NCBI GenBank assembly: GCA_963777775.1
Contig: CAVZRL010000005.1
Span: 124,001 to 188,000, forward strand
Reading direction: 5' to 3'
DNA length: 64,000 nt
Origin: WHSW01 sp963777775
GTDB taxonomy: Bacteria; Actinomycetota; Thermoleophilia; Solirubrobacterales; 70-9
Both the position numbers and the translations under genes were made by a program. The notes beneath the pieces were generated by a model. The model saw only the letters and a program-made list of their open reading frames with translations. It ran no database searches and was not told the DNA's origin. Shown here piece by piece: positions 51,466-60,130 of this stretch. How positions within the stretch are numbered: position 1 is the first letter of the stretch; every line of letters starts with the position of its first letter.

Positions 51466-52047
51466 ATGAGCGAGACGCCGCAGATCCTCACGATCGGCCA
51501 CTCGACCCACCCGATCGAGCGCTTTCTCGGGCTGCTCGGGGCCGGTGGCGTGAAGATCGTCGCCGACGTCCGCCGCTTCCCCGGCTCGCGTCGCAATCCG
51601 CAATTCGGCGCCGCGGCGCTCACAGCGTCTCTCGCCGGTGTGTCGATCGGCTATCAGTCGTTCGGCGAAGAGCTGGGCGGGCGAAGGCGGGCGTCAGCCG
51701 CAAGCCGGGGCGAGACGGACGCCGGCTCGATGCCGCCGTCTCACAACTCGGGCTGGCGCAACGCCTCGTTTCGCGCCTATGCCGACTACATGGACGACCC
51801 CTCGTTCCGGCGCGGACTCGAGCGGCTCGAGGCGATCGCCGGCCAACACCGAACCGCGGTCATGTGCGCCGAAGCGCATCCCAGCCGATGCCATCGCCAG
51901 CTGATCGCGGACGCGCTTCTGGCCCGGGGCTGGCAGGTGGTCCATCTGCTCGCTGACGGCCGGCGCGCTTGCCACACGCTCAGCGCTCACGCCGTGATCG
52001 ACGACGGCCGCGTCTCCTACCCGGGGCCCGCGAGGTTGGACGTCTGA
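51466..52047 (+). CDS. DUF488 family protein
   Basis: 193 aa. Family motifs TIGHSTHPIERFLGLLGAGG, VADVRRFPGSRRNPQF, AYADYMDDPSFRRGLERLE and VMCAEAHPSRCHRQLIADAL, the last with two Cys and a His that could bind a metal. DUF488 proteins are widespread and uncharacterised, some with RNA-processing or nuclease suggestions. An insertion (GRRRASAASRGETDAGSMPP) lies in the middle. Divergent from the CYTH gene by about 90 bp. Confidence 0.9.
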   Translation: MSETPQILTIGHSTHPIERFLGLLGAGGVKIVADVRRFPGSRRNPQFGAAALTASLAGVSIGYQSFGEELGGRRRASAASRGETDAGSMPPSHNSGWRNASFRAYADYMDDPSFRRGLERLEAIAGQHRTAVMCAEAHPSRCHRQLIADALLARGWQVVHLLADGRRACHTLSAHAVIDDGRVSYPGPARLDV

Positions 52048-52061
52048 GCCCAGGCAAGAGC

Positions 52062-53240
52062 TCAACGACCGTAGGCGCGGATCTTGCGCTTGTAGACGCC
52101 AAACGCCGCTTTGCGCGTGTAGTCGTCGCGAAGCAGGCCGAAGAACGACTGAAAGCTCGCGCCTTCGCTGTTGTTGTCGCGGAGGCCAAACCAGAACACC
52201 TCCTCGATGCCGTAGGTCCCGCGGTAGCGGTGCAGGACGTCGACGAACTCCGCGAGCGTCTGCGCCTGGGCCTGCTCGCTGCGCCCCGGACCGGTCGGAT
52301 AGCCGAGCTCGTCGACGTGGATCGGCACCCGATCCCCGAACCCGGCGAGCGGCAGGTAGCACTCGCGGGTCTGCGCGACGGCCTCGAGCAGGGAGTCGCC
52401 GGCGTGCACGAACGTCGGCGGAATGAAGGTCCCCGGGTAGGCATCGAGGCCGATCCAGTCCGTCGCGCGGCGCAGCCGCTTGCCGCCGAGCACGCCGACC
52501 TCGCGCCAGAAGTCGGCGTCGCCGTCGCCGAACCGCCAGGCGTAGTTGAACCCGATGCTCAGCTGCTCGTAACCGTGCCGGCGCGCCTCATGCCTTGCCG
52601 CCGGCACCCCGCGGACGAGCGCCTCGACCGCGTTCTGGTAGGCACCGTCGGAGGTGTTCGGCGAGAAGGAGATGTTGACCTCGTTGGTGATCTGCAGCGC
52701 GGTCACGTGTGGGTTGGGGCCGAGCGCGCGCACGACCCGGCGCACGTAGTCGAGCCACGCGTCGATGTCGCCGTCCTGCGCGGGAGCCGGGTGGTAGCGG
52801 ACCTGCACGGTGACGTCGAACCCGAGCGTTCCGTAATGGCGCGCCATCCTGCGGAACTCGCGGATACCCCGCCCGCCGTCGGCCTGGAAGAGGCGATTCA
52901 GCCGGACGCTGATCTGGTTGCGCCCCTTGAGCTCGAGCAGGCGCTCGTCGCGCGTCCGCTTGTCCTCCGGCACGGTCGGCGTGACCTGTGCCGCGCCAAC
53001 CTCGCCGGCGAGGCGCGGGCCGATCCCGAACTCGAGCCGTCGCCCGCGCTTTGGGGCGTCGTCGGCGTAGCTCTGATCGCAGTAGGGGTCCGGCGACTCG
53101 GCGCCCGGCGTCTGCTCGGGCGGGATCGCGCCCGGCGCGTCCCAGGGGATCGCCGAGGCGGCGGCCGCGAGCGCAAGTGTGGCAACGGCCGCCCCGGCGC
53201 CGACGAGGGCGGCCTGCCCTCGGACCCGTTGTCTCGTCAG
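52062..53240 (-). CDS. Exported glycoside-hydrolase-like TIM-barrel protein, start codon unusual
   Basis: About 392 aa if read from CTG 53240. The only canonical start, GTG 52973, would remove the secretion signal: upstream residues AALVGAGAAVATLALAAAAS, preceded by TRQRVRGQ, form a signal peptide in the same frame. Catalytic glutamates fit a clan-A glycosidase: VTALQITNEVNISFSPN (acid/base after NE) and PIHVDELGYPTGPGR (nucleophile). The barrel also has WIGLDAYPGTFIPPTF. It probably cleaves an extracellular or cell-wall polysaccharide. It directly follows the small protein gene 53245-53601, whose stop is 5 bp away. Confidence 0.75.
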   Translation of the reverse strand: MTRQRVRGQAALVGAGAAVATLALAAAASAIPWDAPGAIPPEQTPGAESPDPYCDQSYADDAPKRGRRLEFGIGPRLAGEVGAAQVTPTVPEDKRTRDERLLELKGRNQISVRLNRLFQADGGRGIREFRRMARHYGTLGFDVTVQVRYHPAPAQDGDIDAWLDYVRRVVRALGPNPHVTALQITNEVNISFSPNTSDGAYQNAVEALVRGVPAARHEARRHGYEQLSIGFNYAWRFGDGDADFWREVGVLGGKRLRRATDWIGLDAYPGTFIPPTFVHAGDSLLEAVAQTRECYLPLAGFGDRVPIHVDELGYPTGPGRSEQAQAQTLAEFVDVLHRYRGTYGIEEVFWFGLRDNNSEGASFQSFFGLLRDDYTRKAAFGVYKRKIRAYGR

Positions 53241-53244
53241 CCCC

Positions 53245-53601
53245 TCATGAGATCTCGTCGATCTCGCCCTGATAGACGCTCATCGTATTGCCGATGCCCT
53301 CGCCGAGCACCGCGTCGACGACGCCCTGGTTGTCGACGATCAGGTCGGCGCGCGTAATGCGTCGATCGAACTCGTCGTCGCTGCGCAGCGCCGCCATCTG
53401 CTCGGCGCTGCCCCGCAGGAGCGCGAAGCCGGCGAGATCGCCTCCGTGCGGGGCGAGCAGGACGACCTCGAAGCTCTCGATCTTGCCTTCGTTCTGCAGC
53501 CCGCCCCAGTATCCGACGCTCTCGTTGAACACCTCGACGGCGCGCTTCTCGCGCCCGCGCACCACCTGCCCCCATCCGATGAACAGCCCTGAATCGGCCA
53601 T
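53245..53601 (-). CDS. Conserved small protein of unknown function
   Basis: 118 aa, ATG with GGAGG upstream. Stretches SGLFIGWGQVVRGREKRAVE, GKIESFEVVLLAPHGGDLAG and FALLRGSAEQMAALRSDDEF suggest a ferredoxin-like alpha/beta fold of the kind seen in dimeric alpha-beta barrel (YCII/NIPSNAP-like) proteins. No catalytic residues are obvious. Similar proteins are frequent in actinobacteria. It precedes the glycosidase-like gene on the same strand. Confidence 0.75.
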   Translation of the reverse strand: MADSGLFIGWGQVVRGREKRAVEVFNESVGYWGGLQNEGKIESFEVVLLAPHGGDLAGFALLRGSAEQMAALRSDDEFDRRITRADLIVDNQGVVDAVLGEGIGNTMSVYQGEIDEIS

Positions 53602-53805
53602 GCGGACCTCCTCGTCGCTTGCTGCCCAACCCTAGTTGCGATTCGCACGCAAGGCAAGGAACCCGTGCCCCGGCTGGAGCTAGCGGGGACCGCCGCCAGG
53701 CCGAGGTTCTCCCGGGCTTTCGGCGACAACCTCGACCCCGATCCGACTCGGTGGTCAGCGGCTGACTTCGGCCTCGCGCACCGGCCGAGCCCGCTAGCGC
53801 GTCGC

Positions 53806-54195
53806 TCACTCCGCCCACCAACCCGGGATGATCTCCCCGTCGCCGGGATGGCTCGGGCCGAACGCAAGCAGCTCCAGCCCCTCGGATCCGGCCTCGAAGC
53901 AGCGGGTGACCGCTGGGGAAACCCGGATCGCGTCGAGCGCCGCGATCTCGACGACCTCATCGTCGAGCTTCAGCCGCCCGGCTCCGGCGAGCACGACGTA
54001 GACCTCCTCGGCCTCGTCGTGGCGGTGCCCGAACGCCTGGCGGCGGTCGGGCTTGAGCCGGTGGTGGCTGAGGCCGGTGTGCTCGGTGGCGAGGTCGTCG
54101 TTCGCGAACCTGGCCTCGCCGATCTCCGTGAAGCCGAACTTGACGGCGGAGTCGTCGACCCGCTCGAGGTTCTTGATCGTGTACGGCGCGCTGAT
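53806..54195 (-). CDS. Cupin-domain protein, start codon not canonical
   Basis: 129 aa if read from ATC 54195. Cupin motif 1 is HRHDEAEEVYVVLAGAGRLK, motif 2 VSPAVTRCFEAGSEG, with FGPSHPGDGE at the end, so a small RmlC-like barrel that may bind a metal through His and Glu. Homologues start at SAPYTIKNLERV; here the codon before Ser is ATC where ATG would be expected, and no ATG, GTG or TTG lies in frame before GTG 53994, which would delete motif 1. The stop of the MFS gene is 36 bp upstream. The start is unresolved (rare start, leaderless, or sequence error). Confidence 0.8.
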   Translation of the reverse strand: MSAPYTIKNLERVDDSAVKFGFTEIGEARFANDDLATEHTGLSHHRLKPDRRQAFGHRHDEAEEVYVVLAGAGRLKLDDEVVEIAALDAIRVSPAVTRCFEAGSEGLELLAFGPSHPGDGEIIPGWWAE

Positions 54196-54230
54196 GACGG
54201 GGAGATGATGACGGCCTGGCGGCGTCCGCG

Positions 54231-55694
54231 CTAGCCCGCCTCGGAGTAGGCGGGCTCGGAGTCGGGCGCGACCGCGACCCGGGGCGGCGCCGGGCGCAGG
54301 ACCGCGAACGCGACCACGACCGAGGCGACGACGAGGCCGGCGCCGATCAGGAACGCGAGGTGATAGCCGGACGTGAGTGCCGCCGCGGGCGCCTCCCCTC
54401 CGGCGATCAGGTCCTCACTGCGAGTCGCCGACAGGGTTGCCAGCACGGCGAGCCCGATCGCCCCACCGATCTGCGCCGAGGTGTTGACGAGCCCGGATGC
54501 CAGCCCGGCGTCGCGCTCGGTCGCGGCCGACATCGCCAGGTTCATCAGCGCCGGGAACGAGAGACCGGCGCCAAGGCCGAAGAGCAGCATCGCAGGCAGG
54601 ACGTGGCCAAAGTAGGCACCGTCGACGGGCGCCTGCGCGAAGAGCACCAGCCCGACGGCGATCAGGACCAGGCCCGGGATCAGCGTCTTGATCGCGCCCA
54701 GCCGCATGATCAGCCGCTCGGAGTAGCGGATCGAGAGCACCCCCATGACGATCGTGACCGGCAAAAAGGCGAGCCCGATCTCGAGCGCCCCGTAGCCGAG
54801 CACCCGCTGCAGGTAGAGCGATCCGAGGAAGAACATCCCGAACATGCCGGCGACCGAGAGCGCCTGGATCACGTTCGCGCCGGCGACGTTGCGCGAGCGA
54901 AACACCCGGAGCGGGATCAGCGGGCTGCGCGCCGTGCTCTCGCGAACCAGGAACGCGACCAAGAGGGCGAGCGAGAGGGCACCGCAGGCCAGCGCCGCGC
55001 TCGAGCCCCAGCCGTCCTCGGCGGCCGGCTTGACGATCGTGTAAACGCCGAGCATCAGCGAGCCGGTGATCAGCACCGCGCCGGCGACGTCAGCGCCCTC
55101 GCCGAGCCCGATTCCGCGCTCGCCGTCGAGCAGTCGCCAGGCGGCGACCGCGGTCGCGATCCCGATCGGGACGTTGACGAAGAAGATCCAGTGCCAGTTG
55201 ATCGACTCGGTGAGCAGGCCGCCCGCGAGCAGGCCGACAGAGCCGCCCGCGGAGGCGACGAACGCGTAGACCCCGATCGCCTTCGCCTGTTCGCGCGGCT
55301 CGGGGAACATGGTCACGATCATTCCCAGGATCACCGCCGAGGTCATCGCGCCCCCGACGCCCTGGATGAAGCGCGCGGCGACGAGTACCTCCTGGCTCTG
55401 CGCGAGCCCGCAGAGCAGCGAGGCGGCGATGAACACCGCGAGGCCGCCGAGCAGGACGCGCTTGCGGCCGAGCAGGTCCCCGAGCCGGCCGGAGAGCAGC
55501 AGCAGGCCACCGAACGCGATCAGGTAGGCGTTCACGACCCAGGCAAGGCCCGATCCCGAGAACCCGAGGTCGTCCTGGATCGACGGCAGGGCGACGTTGA
55601 CCACGGTCACGTCGAGGACGATCATCAACATGCCCAGGCAGAGCACGTACAGGGCTGCCCAGCGGCGCCGGTCGACGGCTTCATGCTCTGTCAT
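54231..55694 (-). CDS. MFS multidrug exporter, DHA2 (EmrB/QacA) family, 14 helices
   Basis: 487 aa from ATG 55694 (AAAGGAG upstream; the open frame further up is not used). Motif A-like GRLGDLLGRKRVLLGGLAVF, motif C-like VASAGGSVGLLAGGLLTES, and the N-terminal LDVTVVNVALPSIQDDLGFS with the membrane-embedded Asp typical of DHA2 exporters. Fourteen hydrophobic segments are visible. Exports drugs or toxic metabolites by proton antiport. Neighbours are a cupin protein and a flavin amine oxidase. Confidence 0.95.
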   Translation of the reverse strand: MTEHEAVDRRRWAALYVLCLGMLMIVLDVTVVNVALPSIQDDLGFSGSGLAWVVNAYLIAFGGLLLLSGRLGDLLGRKRVLLGGLAVFIAASLLCGLAQSQEVLVAARFIQGVGGAMTSAVILGMIVTMFPEPREQAKAIGVYAFVASAGGSVGLLAGGLLTESINWHWIFFVNVPIGIATAVAAWRLLDGERGIGLGEGADVAGAVLITGSLMLGVYTIVKPAAEDGWGSSAALACGALSLALLVAFLVRESTARSPLIPLRVFRSRNVAGANVIQALSVAGMFGMFFLGSLYLQRVLGYGALEIGLAFLPVTIVMGVLSIRYSERLIMRLGAIKTLIPGLVLIAVGLVLFAQAPVDGAYFGHVLPAMLLFGLGAGLSFPALMNLAMSAATERDAGLASGLVNTSAQIGGAIGLAVLATLSATRSEDLIAGGEAPAAALTSGYHLAFLIGAGLVVASVVVAFAVLRPAPPRVAVAPDSEPAYSEAG

Positions 55695-55791
55695 CAGCTC
55701 GCTCCTTTCGGGTCGGATCTGCTGCTTGTCGGTAGGACCGCCGCGGCGCCGCGGACTCATCGCTCAATTCGGAGGGCCGCGCCGGCGGCGC

Positions 55792-57111
55792 TCAGCCGCC
55801 GCGGGCGAGCGCCGCCGCTGCGGCGCCGCGGCCGGTGCGCACGGCGCCCTCCATGTATCCGCACACCCACTGGTCGGACCCGCAGATGTAGAGCGGCGGC
55901 TCGTGGGTCCCGTGCAGGGGGCCGACAGCGAGCACGTCGCCGGGGCGCCAGCTCGTGATGTAGCCCTGCGTCCATGGGTCCGCCCCCCAGAGACGGACGT
56001 AGACCGCTTCGGGGTCGCCCGCGGGCTCGCCGAAAGCCTGCACCAGCTCGTCGACCAGCTCGCGTTCGCGGTGCTCGGCGGCAGTTGCGAGCAGCGGCGC
56101 GAAGCGCTCCGGCGGGACCAGCGTCGAGAGGATCCCCTGACGCTGGACCCAGCTGCCGCCGAGCACGCCGATCTCGGAGTAGTAGGTGCCGTTCTGGCCC
56201 TGTCGCTCCCAGAACGAGTCCCCGTAGGCGAACACGGCCTTCGCCGCGATCGCGTGGCGCTGATGGCGCAGCGAGGCGAGCCGCTCGTCGGAGATCCCGT
56301 CGAGCTGGACATGGCGCAGCGGTCCAGCCGGGAGCGCGCAGACCACCGCCTCGCACTCGAACGTCTCGCCGCCGACTGCCGTCACCGCGCAGCCGCCGGC
56401 TCGGGTGCGGATCCGCTCGACCGGAGTCGAGTAGCGCACCCGCTGACCCAGTTCCTCGGCCATCCGCAGCGCGACGCTGGCCGAGCCCTCGACGACCCTC
56501 TCGCACTCCCAGATCTCGTAGTTGTAGAAGCCGTGCCCGCCCGCCGCCGCCTCCTTGCGCAGGTCCGAGAGCAGCGAGGTCCGCTCGACCGACTCGCACG
56601 AGAGCGCCAAAGAGGCGAGCTCGCGGGCCCGGACCGCGTTCTGGGTCGCGCCGGCGTCGCGCATCCACTCCCCGACCGAGAGCCGGTCGAGGCGCGCGGC
56701 GTCGGGATGCGACCAAGGGTCGTCCGGGTCCACGGTGCCGGCCAGCCGGGCGAACTCCTGCTCTACCGCTCCATAGCTGGCGCGGTCGGCGTCGCTCATC
56801 CACGGGAAGCCGTCGCCGACCGAGCGCTCACCGGCGAGCACGTAGGTGTCCTCGCCCGGCAGGTCCGGGAACGAGGGCTCGAAGGTCAGCCCGAACTCCT
56901 CGGCGAGCCCGTGGTAGGCGGTTTGGAACGGACCGACGATCTCACCGCCGAGCTGGACCAGGCGCCCGTCTGCGAGCTCGGTCTGCTCGACCCGCCCGCC
57001 GGCCCGGGCGCGCGCCTCGAGCACGACCACGTCCGCCCCGCCCGCAGCCAGGTCGCGCGCCGCCGAGAGCCCGGCCAGCCCGGCCCCGACGACCACTGCG
57101 TCATGCGCCAC
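55792..57111 (-). CDS. Flavin-containing amine oxidase
   Basis: 439 aa from GTG 57111 with GGAGGAG 5 bp upstream. FAD-binding dinucleotide fold HDAVVVGAGLAGLSAARDLA, then VVLEARARAGGRVEQTEL (GG-doublet and R-rich loop). The C-terminal FAD contact is PLYICGSDQWVCGYMEGAVR. The middle (HAIAAKAVFAYGDSFWERQG, WGADPWTQGYITSW) is like monoamine or polyamine oxidases and related flavin oxidoreductases. Oxidises amines or amino acids to imines with H2O2 release; the substrate is not evident. Confidence 0.93.
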   Translation of the reverse strand: MAHDAVVVGAGLAGLSAARDLAAGGADVVVLEARARAGGRVEQTELADGRLVQLGGEIVGPFQTAYHGLAEEFGLTFEPSFPDLPGEDTYVLAGERSVGDGFPWMSDADRASYGAVEQEFARLAGTVDPDDPWSHPDAARLDRLSVGEWMRDAGATQNAVRARELASLALSCESVERTSLLSDLRKEAAAGGHGFYNYEIWECERVVEGSASVALRMAEELGQRVRYSTPVERIRTRAGGCAVTAVGGETFECEAVVCALPAGPLRHVQLDGISDERLASLRHQRHAIAAKAVFAYGDSFWERQGQNGTYYSEIGVLGGSWVQRQGILSTLVPPERFAPLLATAAEHRERELVDELVQAFGEPAGDPEAVYVRLWGADPWTQGYITSWRPGDVLAVGPLHGTHEPPLYICGSDQWVCGYMEGAVRTGRGAAAAALARGG

Positions 57112-57152
57112 CTCTGCTCCTCCCTTCGTCGCCGTCGCGGGGTCGCCGGAGA

Positions 57153-57914
57153 CTAGCCGGGCGCCGGGGTGGCGTCGCGGGCGGCATGGCGCGAGAGCAC
57201 GATGATCAGCACCACCCCGGTCGCAGCGAGCAGGAGGCCGACTACGGCGAGCCCGACCCCGACCCAGATCAGCCACGAGATCTCGATCCCGACACTGGCA
57301 TCGGCGTCGATGCCCCGACTCGCGTCGGCGTTCATCAAGGCCACCGTCCAAACGCCGGTCTGCACGTCCCAGTCGACGCTCCGCTCGCCCGCGCCCAGGC
57401 TCTCGGCGACCCAGAACGGCTCCGCCCCGGGGCGCCGATCCGGGGCACCGCCTGGCTGCTCGTCGTAATCCGCCCGGCCGCCACCGAAGTCGGTCAGGCG
57501 CGCGTGCCGCACCCCATCGAGATAGCGCTCGACCGCATCCGTGCGGCCGATGCCGAGGAACAGCGGCTCGCCGCCGGTCGCCTCGGCGCGGATCCTGAGT
57601 GTTCCGAGCAGGTCCTCGGGCGCCGGTCCGGCGGGATCCGCGCCGAGGTCGATCTCGTCGGTCGAGATCGCGTACGTGCTCGTGCTCAGGCGCTCGTCAT
57701 CGGTCGAGTAATAGCCGTCGTCATCGCGGGCGAAGCCGTGAGCGGCGATCAGCGCCAGGCCGCCGAGCAGCATCAGGGTCCCGACCAGGGCCGTGATGCT
57801 GGATACGACGAGCCCGATCACGCGGCCCGCGGTCCAGTTCGAGCGCGGTCGGGCAGGCGGCTGGGGCTGCGGCTGCGGCTGCGGAGTCTCAACGGACACG
57901 AGGTTGCACTTCAT
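57153..57914 (-). CDS. Two-helix membrane protein of unknown function
   Basis: 253 aa from ATG 57914. A Pro/Gln-rich N-terminus is followed by one membrane helix (about 35-55), then an extracytoplasmic domain (about 60-215) with TYAISTDEIDLGADPAGPAP, EPLFLGIGRTDAVERYLDG and EPFWVAESLGAGERSVDWDV, then a second helix (about 218-245). The arrangement (helix, beta-rich domain, helix) is common in actinobacterial membrane proteins. No family I can name. The neighbouring ABC1 kinase is divergent. Confidence 0.75.
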   Translation of the reverse strand: MKCNLVSVETPQPQPQPQPPARPRSNWTAGRVIGLVVSSITALVGTLMLLGGLALIAAHGFARDDDGYYSTDDERLSTSTYAISTDEIDLGADPAGPAPEDLLGTLRIRAEATGGEPLFLGIGRTDAVERYLDGVRHARLTDFGGGRADYDEQPGGAPDRRPGAEPFWVAESLGAGERSVDWDVQTGVWTVALMNADASRGIDADASVGIEISWLIWVGVGLAVVGLLLAATGVVLIIVLSRHAARDATPAPG

Positions 57915-57947
57915 TCTGCCCGTTTTGGCTCCTGCCAAACTTGCCCG

Positions 57948-59342
57948 ATGGCGGGCGGATCCAGAAGGCCACCGGTCTCGGGCCGGGTCGCGCGCACGGC
58001 CCGCCTCGGCCGGGTTGCCGCCGGCGGGGCGGCACGGTGGGCGGGCGACCGCTTCGACGGGCGTGGCAGCGACGAGGAGCGCCAGCGCCGTCGCGGAGAT
58101 CGCGTGGTGGCGACGATCGACTCGCTCGTCGACCAGCTCTCGGTCATGCGCGGCGCGGCGATGAAGGCGGGCCAGGTGCTGTCGACGGTCGAGTTCCCGG
58201 GCCTGGAGCCCGACCAGGCCGAGTACCTGCAGAGCCGGCTCGCGTCGCTTCGCGACAACGTCCCGGCTGTCGGCTGGGACGAGATGCACGGCGTGCTCGC
58301 CGAGCAGTGGGGAGAGGAGCCCGGGCGGGTACTGGCGAGCATCGAGCCCGAGCCGGCCGCGGCGGCAAGCATCGGCCAGGTCCACCGTGCGCGCGGCCAT
58401 GACGGGGTCGAGTTGGCGATCAAGATCCAGTACCCGGGGATTGCCGACGCGGTCGTCTCGGACATGCGCAACCTGCGCCTGCTCTCGCCGCTGCTGCGCC
58501 GGCTGATGCCGGGCCTCGACGTGAAGGAGGTGCTGGCCGAGCTCGCCGAGCGGATCACCGAGGAATGCGACTACGAGCTCGAGGCGGCAAATCACCGGCG
58601 CCTGGCACGGTTCTGGCGCCGGCACCCGTTCGTCGCCGTGCCGGGCGTCGATACCGCCCTCAGCCGGCGCTCCGTGCTGGTCACGGAGTGGGTCGACGGG
58701 ATCGGCTTCGAGGAGGTCGCCGAGCAGCCAGCGGCGGTGCGCGACCGCTTCGCCGAGATCGTCTACCGGTTCTTCTACGTCACCGCGGCCCAGCTCGGCG
58801 TGGCGCTCGGTGACCCCCATCCCGGCAACTACCTGCTCTGCGCGGACGGCCGGGTCTCGTTCTTCGACTTCGGGATGGTCCGCGACCTGCCGGGCGACTA
58901 CCTGGCGCGCGAGGGAGAGGTCCTGCGGGCGATCCAGGAAAGCGACGCGCCGGCGCTGGTCGCGGCGATGCGCGAGCTCGGCTACCTGCCGGGCCCGTCG
59001 GCGGAATGGGACGGCGCCCTGCTGCTCGGCCAGATGCGCGCGGCGGGCTGGTGGTTCGTCGATGACCGCCCGCTGCGGCTCTCACCGGAGCAAGTCTGGC
59101 GCGGGACCGAGTCCCTGCGCGAGGAATCCGGCGACCAGATGATCGCCCAGATGCGCCGGATGACCCTGCCGCCGGAGGCGCTGCTGTTACGCCGGATGGA
59201 GGGCCTGCTGTTCCAGATCGCCTCGACGGTGCGCGCCGAGGCCGCCTGGGGACCCTTGCTCCGCGAGCTCGTCCAGGGCGGGCCGCCGGTCAGCGAGCTC
59301 GGTGTCGAGCACGCGCGCTGGGCCGCCGAGCGAGCCGGCTAG
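57948..59342 (+). CDS. ABC1/AarF-family atypical kinase
   Basis: 464 aa from ATG 57948; longer open frames upstream are shadows. Signature motifs: MRGAAMKAGQVLSTVEF (KxGQ, about residue 65), PAAAASIGQVHRARG (Ala-rich loop), ELAIKIQYPGI (catalytic Lys), VALGDPHPGNYLLCADG (metal-binding HPGN) and VSFFDFGMVRDL (DFG). UbiB/AarF/Coq8 relatives are ATPases that support quinone or lipid metabolism. A short regulatory C-terminal helical domain follows. It diverges from the membrane protein at 57914 by 33 bp, so promoters overlap. Confidence 0.95.
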   Translation: MAGGSRRPPVSGRVARTARLGRVAAGGAARWAGDRFDGRGSDEERQRRRGDRVVATIDSLVDQLSVMRGAAMKAGQVLSTVEFPGLEPDQAEYLQSRLASLRDNVPAVGWDEMHGVLAEQWGEEPGRVLASIEPEPAAAASIGQVHRARGHDGVELAIKIQYPGIADAVVSDMRNLRLLSPLLRRLMPGLDVKEVLAELAERITEECDYELEAANHRRLARFWRRHPFVAVPGVDTALSRRSVLVTEWVDGIGFEEVAEQPAAVRDRFAEIVYRFFYVTAAQLGVALGDPHPGNYLLCADGRVSFFDFGMVRDLPGDYLAREGEVLRAIQESDAPALVAAMRELGYLPGPSAEWDGALLLGQMRAAGWWFVDDRPLRLSPEQVWRGTESLREESGDQMIAQMRRMTLPPEALLLRRMEGLLFQIASTVRAEAAWGPLLRELVQGGPPVSELGVEHARWAAERAG

Positions 59343-59355
59343 CCGAGACCGGAGG

Positions 59356-59931
59356 CTAAAGGCCCGGGTAGTGGCGCTTGCGGAACGGACCGTTGACGAG
59401 CCCGGCCTTGACATCCTTGCTCCACCCCGGTCCGTCGGCCCCGTCGTCGGGCTGGGAGGTGTCGAGGCGTAGCCCGGCGATCACGACGTAGGCGTGCCCG
59501 CCGTTGTAGTAGACGGTGATCCAGCTTCCCCTGCCGCGGGTGCCCCACTTGCGAAACGCGCCCGAGGGCAGCGGCGAGTCGAGGATCCCCGCGCCCTTGG
59601 GACCGAGCACGTAGCTGACCGTTCCCGAGCAGTCGTAGCAACGCGAGCGCCAGTTGCGATGCCCGCCGCCGGTGCAATACCCGGCCCTGTCGATCGCGTT
59701 GCCGGCGGCGATCGCGCGCTTGACCGCAGCGGGGGCGTTGTCCGGCGCGGCCGCGAGCCCGCTGCGCAGCAGCTTCGCCTTGCCTCCGGCGACGGTCGGC
59801 GAGGCTCCGGCGGCGCCACCGGGGCCGACCCCGCCGGAGCCCGCGCCCGCGGCGGCCGGGAAGCCGAGCAGGACGCCGGCGCAGAGCGCTGCCAGGAGGG
59901 CGCACGAAGGGGGTGTGGTCGATCTCGGCAC
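59356..59931 (-). CDS. Exported NlpC/P60-like peptidoglycan endopeptidase
   Basis: 191 aa. Signal peptide residues 8-29 (CALLAALCAGVLLGFPAAAG). The catalytic domain has SRCYDCSGTVSYVLG (nucleophile Cys in D-C-S-G), GGHAYVVIAGLRLDT (catalytic His) and a downstream polar residue in DTSQPDDGADGPGWS. NlpC/P60 enzymes cut stem peptides between D-Glu and meso-Dap. Behind a Gly/Ala linker, the protein lacks targeting domains. The ydaO-type riboswitch upstream fits the family: cell-wall hydrolases are its main target in actinobacteria. Confidence 0.92.
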   Translation of the reverse strand: MPRSTTPPSCALLAALCAGVLLGFPAAAGAGSGGVGPGGAAGASPTVAGGKAKLLRSGLAAAPDNAPAAVKRAIAAGNAIDRAGYCTGGGHRNWRSRCYDCSGTVSYVLGPKGAGILDSPLPSGAFRKWGTRGRGSWITVYYNGGHAYVVIAGLRLDTSQPDDGADGPGWSKDVKAGLVNGPFRKRHYPGL

Positions 59932-59949
59932 TGCTTCGGTCTCCTGTGC

Positions 59950-60078
59950 TGGCCTGCGGGGTTAGCTGACGGGCTGGCGCTTAGGAGCAGCGCCCCCACC
60001 ACGCTCGGTGGGTTTGCCCCAACTTCCGGGTCCCCCGCTCCCTGCTCGCGTGCGAGCCGGGATTCGGCAACCGGGTAC
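59950..60078 (-). promoter_or_regulatory. ydaO/yuaA-type cyclic di-AMP riboswitch
   Basis: On the minus strand, upstream of the NlpC/P60 gene, conserved blocks occur in order: GGTTGCCGAATCCCGG, AGGGAGCGGGGGACCC, TTGGGGCAAACCC, GCTGCTCCTAAGC, and CCGTCAGCTAACCCCGCAGG. CCGAATCC, GGGGACCC and CGTCAGCTAAC are the hallmark elements of the ydaO class. In this class c-di-AMP binding turns expression off, so endopeptidase production would fall when c-di-AMP is high. Ends are approximate. Confidence 0.88.
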
Positions 60079-60130
60079 GAACTCGCGGCAGCATACATAG
60101 GGCCGCCGACACCTGCGCCCGCAGGGCCAC

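Noticed and set aside
55974..57947. Plus-strand extension of the ABC1 kinase frame
   Set aside because: An Arg/Pro-rich shadow of the amine oxidase and membrane protein genes; the family starts near 57948.
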